The notes beneath the pieces are model-generated. The model did not search any database, was not told where the DNA came from, and worked only from the letters and a program-made list of their open reading frames with translations. From assembly GCA_003290165.1 (NCBI GenBank), contig QNQO01007629.1, positions 62,001-126,000 on the forward strand: a stretch of 64,000 nucleotides of DNA, read 5' to 3'. The translations under genes were made by a program, and so were the position numbers. The DNA is from Berberis thunbergii. Taxonomy: Eukaryota > Streptophyta > Magnoliopsida > Ranunculales > Berberidaceae. Within the stretch, counting starts at the first letter, position 1, and each line of letters starts with the position of its first letter. Positions 23,701 to 35,845 of the stretch are shown piece after piece.

Positions 23701-24308
23701 CGAATCCATTGGAATGCCAGACAAACAGCTCAAAGGGAAAGAAAAAGCAGATACCACCACCACAAGATCAAAAGAACAATCTAGGGAACTGATATGCACT
23801 TTGCATTACATCTACCCCAGCAAAGAAGCACTTTCCACTCAAGCAGACCTATATCGAAGCAGAAAGATTAACACCCTAAAAATGGTTGCACCGACCGACT
23901 CAAGGACTCTACCAACGAATACAAATTCAATTTGAATTACCAACAAAGAATTAACGACGATGAAATCCATCAAGCCTCAGCAAGTGACGCCAAGCGAGGA
24001 GCAAAGAAGGTCATGAATTAAATGAGAAATATCAGCAAAGGCGTGAACCCCCAACGCGAGGATATACATCAACCATGCAATGATTAATAAGAAATCGCTA
24101 CCCAATGTAGCGCAACTGCTCTTGAAAAATGGCTGTTAGAAATAGTTAGGACATCCAAAAGGGAAAATTAATAAAATTACAACTTTGGAATAATCATCCC
24201 ACGAAGGATAAAAGCTTCGAAATGAAGCCATGCCAAACAATCAGCATATAAAGCCAAAAGGAATCAAGATGCAAGTCAGATAAATATAATAAACTTCTGG
24301 TCTGATCT

Positions 24309-25110
24309 ACCAACGAAGTAAAGGTTGTACCAAAGAGTCGACTAAGTAAATATGACTTCGGGTCGACTAGAGTGTCGAACCAATGAAGTAAAGGTTGGAC
24401 GAAGGAGTCAACTAAGTAAAAATGACTTCGGGTCAACTAGAGCGATGAACCAATGAAGTAAACTTTGGATGAATGAGTCAACTAAGTAACAATGACTTCG
24501 AGTCAACTAGAGCGACGAACCAACGAAATAAAGATTGGGCGAACGAGTCAACTAAGTAAAAACAATTTGGGTCGAATAGGCGTCAAACCAACAAAGTAAA
24601 TATTGGACAAACAAGTCGACTAAATAAAAACGACTTCAAGTTGACTAGAGCGTCAAACCAACGAAGCAAAAGGTTGGACGAATGAGTTAACTAAGTAAAA
24701 ACAACTTCGGGTCGACTAGAACATCAAACCAACGAAGTAAAGGTTGGACAAACGAGTCAACTAAGTAAAAACGACTTCGGTTCGACTAAAGCATCAAACC
24801 AACCAAGTAAAAGTTGGACGAACAAGTTGACTAAGTAAAAATCACTTCGGGTCGACTAGAGCGTCAGACCAACAAAGCAAAGGTTGGGCGAACAAGTCAA
24901 CTAAGTAAAAATGACTTCGGATCGACTAGAGCATCGAACCAACGAAGTAAAGATTGGACGAAGAAGTCAACCAAATAAAAATGACTTCGACTAGTATGTC
25001 AAACCAATGAACTAAAGCAACTTTGGATCAACTAGAAACGTCAAACCAACCAAGCGAAACTCGAAGGAAATGACTTCAGGCCAACTAGATTGTCGAACCA
25101 ACTCAAATAG
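24309..25110. repeat. Tandem array, about 10-11 units of ~70 bp
   Basis: Each unit reads roughly ACCAACGAAGTAAAGGTTGG, then ACGAACGAGTCAACTAAG, TAAAAATGACTTCGGG and TCGACTAGAGCGTCAA. Units differ by substitutions and small indels and decay after about 25020. ORFs called in it are shadows of the repeat. Tandem repeats between the coding part and the 3' LTR are known for Ogre/Tat elements. Confidence 0.9.
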
Positions 25111-25517
25111 GTAAATTCCATTTTGATCAAACCAGCAAAGCAAATGATGAACAAGTTAACACAACCCAAGAGAGCCTCGGATTAACTAACACATCAGATC
25201 GACAAAGGATAAGACAAACAAACAAAACAACTTTCTCACAAAGCTCCAAGACAACCAACACGAGATTGAGTCGGATGTACCGAAGCATAGGAGAATTCAA
25301 ATCAGCAAAAGTCAGACAAAACAAAAATAAATCTATAAAAATCAAAGCTGGAGTAGAAATCATTTTGACAACAATGAACGACTTATAAAAGGCACAAGCA
25401 ACACGAACAAAGTTGACAAGATGAACTACGACTATGAAGAAAAGCAAAGGAGAAAATTCAAGTTCTTTTATAAAACTATGTTATCACATCCAAGGAAGAA
25501 AGTAAATGAGTAGGAGG

Positions 25518-27881
25518 TCAAACAGAAGGATCCCCAACATCGTCAACAACATCATCTAGCAAACGAGGGGTAGTCGAGTCACTAGTAGGAGCTCTCTCTT
25601 CAAGAGGAGAAGGTGGTGGCCCTTCAACCGTTGGATCACCCGAAGGGTCTTCAACACTGTTTTTATCCTCGAAGATGTGATAGACCAAATGATGATATTG
25701 AGACAAGTAAACATCAAGACCTTCAATATAATTCAGAAGCTCAGTTCGTCCATCGACAACTCGCTACCAATCCACCACCTCCATAACACGAAGCTCGTCC
25801 CTAACATAAGCAAGCTCACTCCTAGACGTTATAAATCGACCCTCAGCAGTAGTGAGCATCGTGGAGGTATCAACCTTGACCTCGTCAAGTGAAGCCATTA
25901 ATTGCTCCACTTTTTTTTTTCGGCAATGTTGCGGTTGTTAAAGTGTTTTATCAAGGCACGCGCAACCTCATCATGGAGTGCCTTCTCTGCGGACAACTCT
26001 TTTCTCACATCATGCAATCATGCATGAACACCATCTAATTCGACTCTTAAAGATTTGAGCTCGGACACAAATCGATCACGTCAACCTCTGCCTCGACCAA
26101 CGAGGCTTGAGCAACCTCGGCCGTTTTGATCCTCTCTGACATCGTGCTTTTAACATGTCATATTGATAAAGAACATGGGAAAACACTAATAGCAGCACAG
26201 TAAGCTTTCTCTCCAGAGAAACCACAAGATTATGACTAGCTTGATAACTCGAATCCATCACCCTGCGTAGGCAAGATGACTCGTCCTATCCATTATAGGC
26301 CTAAGACCATCATCAAGATGAAGGCTCGGATCCAGCACAGGCATCGAAGGCCGCTCCACCGGCCATTTATACCATTCATTAATCAACTTTCGTGCACCAT
26401 CTTGCACGTCAAGCCAGGAAAACAAGCAAAACTTTTCATCTGATTTGACTCGAATCTCTTTGAGGGTAGGTTCCATCCAACTGATCTGCGAATGAAGAAT
26501 GCAGACCGAAAGCACAGAGGAACTACCACCCATAATCGGGAAAAAAGAAGGAACGATAGGATAGCCATCCTCACCCTCTCATTGCGTAGTAACCATAGCA
26601 GAAGCAGAATGAGTGCCAGTCCCAACAAGAACAAAGGAGCCTAAGCGCCAACGAAGAAGAGAGAGAACGAAGATACTGCATTCGGGAAGTCGATCAGGAC
26701 TACTAAGCTCCTTAGATTGGACAATACCCAGTTGGAACATCTTGTCTTCAATGGCCCTAAGATCACCATTAGAACACTTAGCAGCGTCAGGACCACCATA
26801 AGTATAGAAGAGTATCTTTTCGCCAACGTCTAGCAGACAAATGGTTTCTTTTTCGCTCTTCTCCAATGCCAACTTCGTATCTTCCCCCTATTGCAGAGAG
26901 TAGTAATCATCCCTTGCAGGCTCTCTATCAACAAAACCCAAGTGAAGAGAAGCATGACGAACAAAATCAACTAGCCGTTTCTTCTTCGAAACACTATCGG
27001 AACTCAGGAACAACCACTTCGACAGGCTAACGAGCCTCAAAACCTTTCTCTTTCTGGAAGTTGGGCCTGTAGCAATACTAACAGGAGCATTGAGATCCGT
27101 AACATTCGAGCTCACTTTCCCATCAACGATAGCATTGCCACCATCAACAAGGACAACATGGGCAGCAATCTCTGTGACTTGCCTCTCAGCTAGCTGAGCC
27201 CACTCAGTTTCATTCATGTTGTACAAACTGGTACACTTCACCATGTCATCAGTAAGATAGGTGTCCAAATGAACTACAGGAAGCTTCAAAAAACACTCGA
27301 TGATAATCTGTTCTTCAGCGGTCAATTGCAGATTTATTTGCTTGTTGGGAACCCAAAAAGACCTTACTATCTGTCGACCCCGCAAATTGAAGTTTCCAAA
27401 GTTGACAGAAGCGTAAAACCAATCCTACGACCAACCCCTAATGTCATCGTTAAGGTTGCCAAAACACGCAATAGAACAAAGAAAACAAGTGTTCTTGAAC
27501 GCCAACAGAATGACCACCAAGTGCAAAATTCTAGCAGTCAAAGGACTGCCGAAAAGGATGGCTCTTGCATATGTGGAAACCATAACCCTCCTACCGTTCG
27601 GGCCCATTTGAGCAGAAGGAATACCTAAAAGTCTAAATATACCAGAATAACTCTGAAACTGGAAATCAAAAACAGATGTGAAACATACGTGGGTAAAGTG
27701 CAATATATCCCTTCCTTGGATGACAAGGATTGTCATTCTCATGAGGTAGAATGATCTCAAAGTCGGAAGGCAAAGAATAGTTGGAACGGACACTATCCAA
27801 GGTTGCCGGAAAAGCCTTCTTCGAGGAAATGAGCTTCACAGGTAGCATGTTGCTCACCGTCCAGTAAATCTCCAGCAGACA
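25518..27881 (-). pseudogene. Tat-2 antisense ORF (Transposase_28-like), broken
   Basis: Antisense to the element. The N-terminus is near 27881 (MSAGDLLDGEQ), then SVRSNYSLPSDFEI, HPRKGYIALYPRMF and FRLLGIPSAQMGPNGRRVM, matching the Transposase_28/putative gypsy-type transposon pattern also seen in Tat-1. The middle (about 26888-27385) keeps a 165-codon open frame; downstream pieces at 26579-26872, 26258-26533 and 25518-25706 include WMEPTLKEIRV and acidic/proline-rich ends. The frame is broken several times. Length and position just inside the 3' LTR agree with additional antisense ORFs of Tat elements. Function unknown. Confidence 0.6.
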
Positions 27882-28178
27882 TCGCGAATAGGCAAGAAAT
27901 GATGGAAGAAGACGATAAAAAGAAGAAATGGCATAAAGAAGGAAATAAAATCATCACGGTCTCCTTTATACAACCGAGCAACGAAGAGACTGCTTGTGAG
28001 GCAACGTACGAGATATAATGGTGCACGAAATTCCAAAAAAATGTGCATAACAATGCAAAAGTTGTAATCGAGATGATAGACTGACCAAAAGTTGTAACAA
28101 CGTTAAATTCAATGCAAAAATGCAATTGGGATACCAACAGCTACAAAGTTAGTAGATACATGAACGCACCCACTAACT

Positions 28179-28193
28179 AAGGGGAGGGGTAGC
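28179..28193 (+). other. Tat-2 polypurine tract
   Basis: AAGGGGAGGGGTAGC directly before the right LTR. It is nearly the same as the tract of Tat-1. Confidence 0.75.
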
Positions 28194-28697
28194 TGATGAT
28201 ACATCAAAATCAAAATAGATCGATCATCGCGGCCATACATGTGGCAGAGAACATCCATCACGAGGATATGGCATTCCATCTATTGGGCCAACTTGTAAAA
28301 CCCAAGAAGAATAAAGTCAACCACATAGGCTAAGACAAGGCTCACTATAAGAACATATAATCAAAGCCCGAATCTAGGCCTAACATGAGTTTTCTTATAA
28401 ATAAGATGAATGTTGCACCAAAAAGAGTCGTGGAGGGAGTTACGGTCCACGGATGCATTTCCATCAAGGAGGAGACTGTTACGCATAGAATTAACCATGA
28501 CCATTATAAAAGGTAAAGGGAACATTCGACACAGGTGTTCAAATTTAAATAGTTTTGTCCAGATTTACTTCATTTTTCAAACAGAGTTGTTGACTTAAGC
28601 ATCGGAGTGCCTTCGGTCACCAAAAAGGTGATCCTTGGCAGTCTAACATCTGTTTTGCATGTCAAACTCGCAGGAAAAATGATTTTTGGACACATCA
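28194..28697 (+). repeat. Tat-2 right LTR
   Basis: 504 bp, TGATGATACATC... to ...GGACACATCA, followed by CCTTT. Its differences from the left LTR include several small deletions. Confidence 0.88.
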
Positions 28698-28779
28698 CCT
28701 TTGTTTATGTAGCATAGTTTACATTGCTATCAATGGATGGCGTCTCTGTCTAATTTTCAGCATTACTCTATCTAAGGGT

Positions 28780-28931
28780 CTGTTTGGTTGCACGAAAAAT
28801 AGAAATGGAAATTGAAACCGTTTTCGTGAATCTGATTCCGAGACCTCCCAATGGACTTAGATTTCCGTGAGTAGTGGGAAAACGGTCTTATGGAGAATCA
28901 ATTTCATGTCAGTAAATAAACAACCAAACAG
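28780..28931. mobile_element. Possible MITE with CTGTTTGGTTG inverted ends
   Basis: CTGTTTGGTTG at 28780-28790 and CAACCAAACAG at 28921-28931 are perfect 11-bp inverted repeats about 150 bp apart, with no coding in between. GGGTCTGTTTGGTT is a common start of plant MITEs. No target duplication is clear. Confidence 0.45.
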
Positions 28932-29262
28932 CGAAAATCTGCATAACAATGGAAATGGATTTCATTTCACAATAAAAATGGCTAAGTGAATCTTCCATTT
29001 ATAGGACACACAGGAAAAAAAGGTTAATAAATGAGAAGAAAAAAAAAACAATGCCCAAATGGAAAACATGATATTTAGCTGCACCTTGGGTTGGCAGATG
29101 GACATATTATTAAAATCGATTTTAAGTTATTGATTAGATAACTGATACCTAATAAATATTTTCAATTATGAATGGTTTTCAAATTACAGTCATTCTAAAA
29201 ATCTTGCGTCAAATGAACTACGTATGAGAATAATCAAGTAAACCAATTTGCTATCACCGGAA

Positions 29263-29414
29263 GTTTCAATTAAAAAAAACTTAGGATTGGTCTTAGGTAT
29301 GCCCTCTTTCTTGTTCTGTAGTGATTTCATGATGTAGAGTTTCAATTACAAAAAACTTAGGAATGGTCTTAGGTTCACCTTCTTTCTTGTTCTGTAGTGA
29401 TTTCACAACGCGAA
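29263..29414. repeat. Two tandem copies of a 76-bp unit
   Basis: GTTTCAATTA..AAAAAACTTAGGA..GGTCTTAGGT..CTTTCTTGTTCTGTAGTGATTTCA occurs at 29263 and again at 29339 with about 10% differences. The rest of 28932-29919 is AT-rich with no supported gene. Confidence 0.85.
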
Positions 29415-29924
29415 GTTTGAACGTTTAATTACCATCAAATTGAAGTATAGATGCTATGATGCATTCATAAAAATATTTAAAGCATACATAACAAATGCGG
29501 GTTTTTCTTGGTAAGCATTCTCACATAATTAATCAAATTAGAATGGTGAACTAGATGAAACTATAAGTTTTTACTTTTATATCTGATGCTATGGATATGA
29601 GTTATGTGGGACGCATATATATAGTTCCCTCAAACTATGCACATCAATCACGCCATACATATTATGGAACTTGAATTATTAAATTTCTAGTTTCCACTAC
29701 TTGATTTGATTTGTTTATCGTTTTTAAAGTACATGAAAGAAGAAATAATTGCTCTGTGGTTTCTCTTTAATAGTACATGCCACTCTATTACTATGGTTTA
29801 GCTCACAAGCTGCATTATATATTTTGTTCTTGTGGTATGTTGGTTAATTTATTGGATCCTGGCCAGCTTCTCCGCAAATTTATGTTTAGACATACATCAC
29901 TTTTGCTCCCTTTCAATGGCCACA

Positions 29925-30355
29925 TGTTGGAACAATCCAATAATGTGGGCACACATATGTAATAGAATGTGTATTGATATCTTGAAGTATGGTCCATCAA
30001 ATATGTGATCTAATAGGAATATTGGACTATAAGGTATTATTAAATAATATGGTGTAATTAAGGATGTAATTTCTAATTCAATGAGGGGCAGAATTGGAAA
30101 TTCACAGCCTGTAAGTTATACGGTTATAACTTATGAGCGTTATAAATATGTGGTTGGTCCCCGATTGAGCACTGCATGAAGAATAATGTTTTATGTATCT
30201 TCTCAACAGAGACTCTAAGTAATACACTTGAATCAATCGGAAGATCCGACTCATCACAATCAAGAAGAAACCGCTATGGATTAAGGTATGTTTATGTTCT
30301 TTCCTTTTTTCCATTGAATCAACTAGAGTTTGATGTTATTTGGTTAGATACAACA
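29925..30355 (+). repeat. Copia left LTR
   Basis: TGTTGGAACAATCC... to ...GATACAACA. It aligns with 37343-37780 throughout, including the long stretch from GTGATCTAATAGGA to ATTTCTAATTCAATGAGGGG. Confidence 0.93.
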
Positions 30356-30357
30356 AT

Positions 30358-30369
30358 TGGTATCAGAGC
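30358..30369 (+). other. Copia primer-binding site, initiator tRNA-Met type
   Basis: TGGTATCAGAGC, the standard copia primer site, two bases after the LTR. Confidence 0.93.
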
Positions 30370-30429
30370 AAGTTCTGTTGATTCCATGTGAAATTATAAA
30401 GAAGAAAAAAAAATCCATTATATTGATTA

Positions 30430-30760
30430 TGTGATTCCTGTAATTCTTTATATTGATTTATTACAATTTAGTGATTATATTGAGTGATTATGCGATTCAT
30501 TACAGTGATTATTGATTTTGTGATTATGCGATTCATGTTCACTATTCAGTGATTATGCGATTAAGTGATTATATTGATTCAGTGATTATGCGATACAGTG
30601 ATTATATTGATTCAGCGATTATGCACTTATGTGATTATATTGATTCATGTTCACTGTTATGCTATTATAGTGATTATGCGATTATACTGTTACACTATTC
30701 ACTGTTACAATGTTTATGCTATTAATTATATTGATTCAAGTATAGTGAATAGATTCTAAA
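30430..30760. repeat. Short-period repeats in copia leader
   Basis: GTGATTATGCGATTCA-like units recur irregularly through the untranslated leader, mixed with GTGATTATATTGATTC. The leader continues to the gag start with GGGCCTGTTGGTAACTGTTGG-type repeats near 30850-30930. No coding. Confidence 0.7.
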
Positions 30761-31598
30761 AATAAAATAAAAAAATTGGTTTGTCTCGATTCACTGTTGA
30801 ATCAAGAGTCGGGTGTAGGCAATGACCCTTTCATCCTGTTGGGTCAGGTGTTGTTGGGCCTATTGGTAACTATTGTTGGGCTTGTTGGTAACTGTTGGTG
30901 ACTGTTGGGCCTGTTGGTATCTCTTTTAAGAATTGGGCATGTTGGTAGTACCTTGGGTCTTGCTAGACCTGTTGGATCATTTGGACCTAATGGGTCTTGG
31001 TTTGGGCTCACATATTATAAATAATTGGGGTTTGATTAATCATGGGTTTTATCTTGTTTCATTGGGACCTATTCATTTTTTTTACTACATTTTAATTAGA
31101 CCCATGTTTTAATTGTATTAAGGTGATAATTTGTTAATACTCCAAATTTATACATAGATTATAATTTTGGTTTCATGTATATATCATTATTGTGTTCCTT
31201 ATTTAAAATTTACACAATTTAACAAATAGGTTGCCAAAGCAACCACTATTAGGAAAATTGGTTAATTTTAAATAAGTGAGCAAGCTAAATCCATGTGAAA
31301 CAATTGGCCCAAAGGAAAATTGTTTTGATTGGATAATCCATAGTCTTGAATATGTGATACGATTTGGTTTACCATGCTTTTATTATGTTGGTCTAAAGAA
31401 AGGCATAATAATAAGTCGGTTTCGTTGTGTAAGAATAGTACCACTTACAGATTGATATTTATGTCCAAAGATTAAATAGCAATGATGTGCTAGGTATCTT
31501 GATATGGTTTTTTACCTATTGTATGAATTTAAAGTTTATGCAACTTGAATGATGATGTGAACATGTTATTTATTTAATTTATTCTCTGTACAGCTACT

Positions 31599-32400
31599 AT
31601 GTCTGCTGCTAGTATATCTGCTGGTGTAAATAATATTTTCATGCTTAATGGGACAAACTTCAAGGACTGGAAAGAGAACATGTTAATCGTTTTTGGATGT
31701 ATGGATATGGACCTTGCCTTAAAGATTGAGCAACATGCTCCTCTTACAGATGCAAGTAATCTTGATGTCGGGAGATACTTTGAGAAGTGGGAACGCTCCA
31801 ATCGCATGAGTCTCATGCTCATCAAGCGTGGCATTCCAAAAGCCTTTAGGGGTGCAATATCCAAAAGGGTGACCAATGCTAATGAGTTCCTCGCTGAACT
31901 TGAAATCCATCTTGATAAAAATGATAAGGCTGAAACAAGCCCGCTTTTAGCTAGCTTGATTTCATTGAAGTATAAAGGCAAAGGGAACATTAGGGAGTAC
32001 ATCATGGAGATGTCTCATCTTGCTTCAAAACTTAAGGCACTAAACTTTGAGTTGTCTGAGGACTCACTCATGCATCTAGTTTTGATATCACTTCTATTAC
32101 AATACAGTCAGTTTAAGGTCAGTTACAACTGCTAGAAGGAGAAATGGACTCTTAATGAGCTCATTTCATACTGTGTGCAAGATGAAGACAGGTTGAAGCA
32201 AGACAGAACGGAAAGTGCTCACTTTGCAAACACCTCTAAGATAAAGGAAAAAAATGAAAAAAGGATAATGAAGCTACTAAGAGTCCAACACAAAAAAAAA
32301 ACAGAAAGGCAATGAGGGTTGTTTCTTTTGTAAGAAACTTGGACATGTTAAGATTGAATGTACCAAGTATCACGCATGGCGTGCTAAAAAGGGTATGTTT
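31599..32400 (+). pseudogene. Copia gag
   Basis: The ATG at 31599 opens a 178-codon frame (MSAASISAGVNN, then LNGTNFKDWKENML) with the LNG-x-N-(F/Y)-xx-W motif that opens plant copia gag proteins, and IREYIMEMSHLASKLK farther on. TAG at about 32133-32135 ends it early, where a tryptophan or glutamine would be expected. The frame continues with basic sequence and a CCHC zinc knuckle (CFFCKKLGHVKIEC) at about 32320-32361 after a frameshift. It would bind RNA in the virus-like particle. Confidence 0.85.
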
Positions 32401-33780
32401 CTTACTTTGGTCTGTTCTGAGGTTAACTTAGCTTCAGTACTTAGAAACATTTGGTGGTTAGATTTCGGTGCTACTACTCACATAAGTGTTTCTATGCAGG
32501 GTTCCCTGAGCTACCAAAAGCCAAATGATGCTAAAATATGCATTTTCGTGGGCGATGGAAAATCGATAGAAGTGAAAGCAATAGGAAACTTTAGGTTAAT
32601 ATTAGGAACTGGTTGTTATTTGGATTTGAATGACACTTTTGTAGTACCGTCATTTAGACGGAATTTGGTTTCTATTTTCTTGTTGGACAAATTTGGATAT
32701 TGTTGTTCATTTGGAAATAATCAGTTTAGTCTTTCACTAAATTCCAATATTATTGGTACTGGTTCATTAAGCACATTTAATAACCCATATATTCTTGACA
32801 CTATTGCATCATATAATGAAACCTTGCATGTGGAATCACGTGGTACTAAGCGTAAGCTAAATGAAGAAAATTCATCAAAACTATGGCACAAACGCTTAGG
32901 ACATATCTCGACAACGAGAATGGAGAAACTTGTGTCAGATGGCATATTAGATTCTTTTGATTTTTCAGACTTTGATGTCTATATTGAGTGCATCAGGGGA
33001 AAATAAACCAAGCAAAGGAGATTGGGTGCAAACAGAACTTCAGACGCCCTAGAATTGATCCACACAGGTATTTGTGGACCATTCCCTTCGGCTTCTTGGA
33101 ATGGTCAACAATATTTTATATCATTCATAGACGATTACTCACCCTATGGGTACATATATCTCATTCACGAGAAATTTGAGTCACTGGACATGTTCAAAGC
33201 TTTCAAAGCTGAGGTTGAGAACCAACTCAACAAAAGAATTAAGTGTGTCAGGTCTAACCGTGGTGGTGAGTATTACGATAGATATGACAGTTCAGGTGAA
33301 CAACGTCCAGGACCATTTGCTAAATTCCTCGAGGAATGTGGAATCGTCCCACAGTACACCATGCCGGGATCACCTAGCATGAATGGTGTAGTTGAAAGAT
33401 GAAATCGAACTCTTAAGGACATGGTAAAGAGTATGATCAGCCATTCTACCTTACTTGAATCACTCTGGGGAGAAACACTAAAGACAGCAGCTTAAATCCT
33501 TAATAGAGTACAACCTAAAGTAGCTGCCAAAACACCTTATGAACTTTGTACAGGCAGAAAACCTAGTCTAAAGCATAACCACATTTGAGGATGTCCAGCT
33601 GAGGCAAGGCCTTATTGGCCAAATGAAAAGAAATTGGACTCCAAAACAGTGAGCAACTACTTCATTGGCTACTCTGAGCGATTAAGGGGCTACAAGTTCT
33701 ATAATCCCACTATTAAGTCCATTTTTGTAACGGGGACAACAACATTTTTTGAGGATGTCAAATTTTGGGGGGAGAAATAA
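32395..33780 (+). pseudogene. Copia protease and integrase, broken
   Basis: WWLDFGATTHIS at about 32453 occupies the copia protease position, but the catalytic triad D-S-G reads D-F-G. The GAG-pre-integrase motif LWHKRLGHIS is at about 32880-32910. Integrase core sequence (THTG/HTGICGPFPSASWNG, then FIDDYSPYGY) follows with the expected spacing, and the late motif GIVPQYTMPGSPSMNGVVER at about 33340-33400. TAA at 33004, TGA at about 33400 and others interrupt the frame. LGYSxxxKGYK-like YFIGYSERLRGYKFY at about 33660-33705 marks the integrase C-terminus. Confidence 0.85.
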
Positions 33781-34113
33781 TGTAAGAGACATTGTCTTTG
33801 AGGAGGAATCGACTTCGACTCCTACTACTGTTTTTGAGAATGTACATGTTCGAATACCTGTCATTGATCAAGAAGCAGATCTGGAACCTCAACAGGACAA
33901 TGTTGAACAACTCCCTGCCCAAATTGTAGAAAAAACTCAACAACCTCAAGATCAAATGCCATTAAGGAGATCCACGAGAGAAAAAGTGTTATTCTGAATG
34001 ATTATATGGTATTTCTCCAAGAACATGAGGAAAATGATGGATTGTTGGAAAATGATCCAATCAACTTCCATCAAGCCATGTAAAATTCTAACTCTCAAAA
34101 GTGGATAGATGCT

Positions 34114-35618
34114 ATGAATGAGGAGTACAAGTCTATGCAAGACAATCAAGTTTGGGATCTTGTCCCGTTACCTGAAAATATAAAGCCTATTGGTTGTAAA
34201 AGGATATTCAAAACCAAGAGGGACTCAAAAGGTAACGTTGAAAGATATAAGGCCCGTCTTGTAGCCAAAGGCTTCACTCAAAAGGAAGGCATCAAATATA
34301 AAGAGACTTTCTCTCCGGTGTCAAAGAAAGACTCATTTAGGACAATCATGGAACTTGTTGCGTACTTTGACCTTGAGTTACATCAGATGGATGTTAAAAC
34401 ATCATTTTTCAATGGCGACATTGATGAAACAATTTATATGGTGCAACCAGAAAACTTTGTTTCTGGAGACTCAAAGAATATGGTTTGTAGACTAAAGAAA
34501 TCCATCTATGGGCTCAAGCAAGCTACCCGTCAATGGTACTACAAATTTCATCAAGTAATTGTCTCATTTGGTTTTGAGACAAATGTTGTTGATAATTGTG
34601 TGTATCATAAGTTCAGTGGGAGTAAGCATATCTTCTTGGTTTTGTATATTGATGACATATTGTTTGCCACTAATAATATAGACATGTTGCAGAAACCAGA
34701 AATTTGAAATGAAAAATCTTGGTGAAGCTTCTTTTGTCTTAGGGATTCAGATATATCGGGATCATTTCCGAGGTATTCTTGGATTATCACAAAAGGGCTA
34801 TATAGAAAAAGTGCTTAAAAGGTTTGGCATGCAAGATTGTAAACCAGGAGACACCCCTATATCTAAAGGAGACAAATTCAGTCTTAAACAGTGCCCTAGG
34901 AATAAACTTGAAGTTGTAGATATGCAAAATATCCCCTATGCATCAGCTGTTGGGAGTCTTATGTATGCTCAAGTATGTACACGTTCAGACGTAGCAGTCA
35001 TTGTTTGAATGCTGCAGATATATGGATAACCCTAGGATGGATCACTAGAAAGCAGCTAAACGGGTTATGAAATATTTACAGAGAACTAAAGATTACATGC
35101 TCACATACAATAAATCAAATCAGTTGGGGTTCATAGGGTATTCTGATTCTGATTTTGTGGGATGTCAAGATAGTAGAAAATCTACATCAGACTACATTTA
35201 TCTATTAGCTGGAGAAGCTATTTCTTGGAGAAGTGCTAAGCAGACACTCATAGCTTCTTTCACTATGGAAGCAGAATATGTAGCGTGTTTTGAGGCATCC
35301 AACCATGGATTATGGTTGCGTTATTTTGTCACCGGACTGCGCATTTTGAATGACATAGAAAGAACACTAAAGTTATATTGTGACAATAAGTCAGCAGTTC
35401 TATATGCCAACAACAACAGGAGCGTGTCTAGGTCAAATCATATTGACGTAAAGTTCCTGGTTGTGAAGGAAATAGTAGAGAATAAACAGATTTTCATAGA
35501 GCATATTGGGACAAACTTCATGATTGCGGATCCACATACTATGGGATTACCACCCAAGGTCTTTCATGAGCACATTGCTCATATGGGTGTTATATCACAT
35601 GAGGATATCATGGTTTAG
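34114..35618 (+). pseudogene. Copia reverse transcriptase and RNase H, broken
   Basis: RVT_2-type RT opens with MNEEYKSMQDNQVWDLVPLP. KARLVAKGFTQKEG, DVKTSFFNGDIDE and YGLKQATRQWYYKF follow in order, with catalytic LYIDDILFA at about 34645-34670. One frameshift occurs near 34705 (KKFEMKNLGEA). The RT end LGIQIYRDH and MYAQVCTRSD precede the RNase H part (35067-35618): GYSDSDFVGCQDSRKSTS, AISWRSAKQT and FTMEAEYVA. The C-terminal HEHIAHMGV is typical. Stops at about 35008 and elsewhere show that it is dead. Confidence 0.9.
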
Positions 35619-35845
35619 TGGGAGTTTTTTGTTGTTCTATGATGGATTTTTTTTTACACATTGGTGTAATTTAGTATTTTCTGCAGAAATAAAGTATTCA
35701 ATCAATTGTCTGTTTATTATATATTTAATCTCATTAAAGATTAAAATTGGATCAGTTGGAAATAGGCATGTTTGGATCACATTACATGTAATTTCCATGC
35801 TCTACATCCATGTTTGATATATGTCATTTGATTATATTGGTATAT

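Larger units (their letters stand above)
21784..28697 (+). mobile_element. Tat-2: Tat-type Ty3/gypsy element lacking recognisable pol
   Basis: 6.9 kb, bounded by LTRs of 557 and 504 bp with TG...CA ends and a perfect CCTTT TSD (21779-21783 and 28698-28702). Order on the + strand: primer-site-like sequence, gag, short degraded remnant, ~70-bp tandem array, a long antisense ORF, purine tract, LTR. I find no RT, RNase H or integrase motif in any frame, so it looks gag-only and non-autonomous. Gag type, tandem repeats and antisense ORF together point to the Tat/Ogre-like lineage. Confidence 0.85.

Noticed and set aside
24309..25110. Regular repeats as a CRISPR array
   Set aside because: The repeats are contiguous ~70-bp tandem units without unique spacers, in a plant retrotransposon.
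24194..25447. ORFs in the Tat-2 tandem array and next to it
   Set aside because: Frames within the array follow the repeat. The 25127-25447 minus ORF is hydrophobic without motifs.
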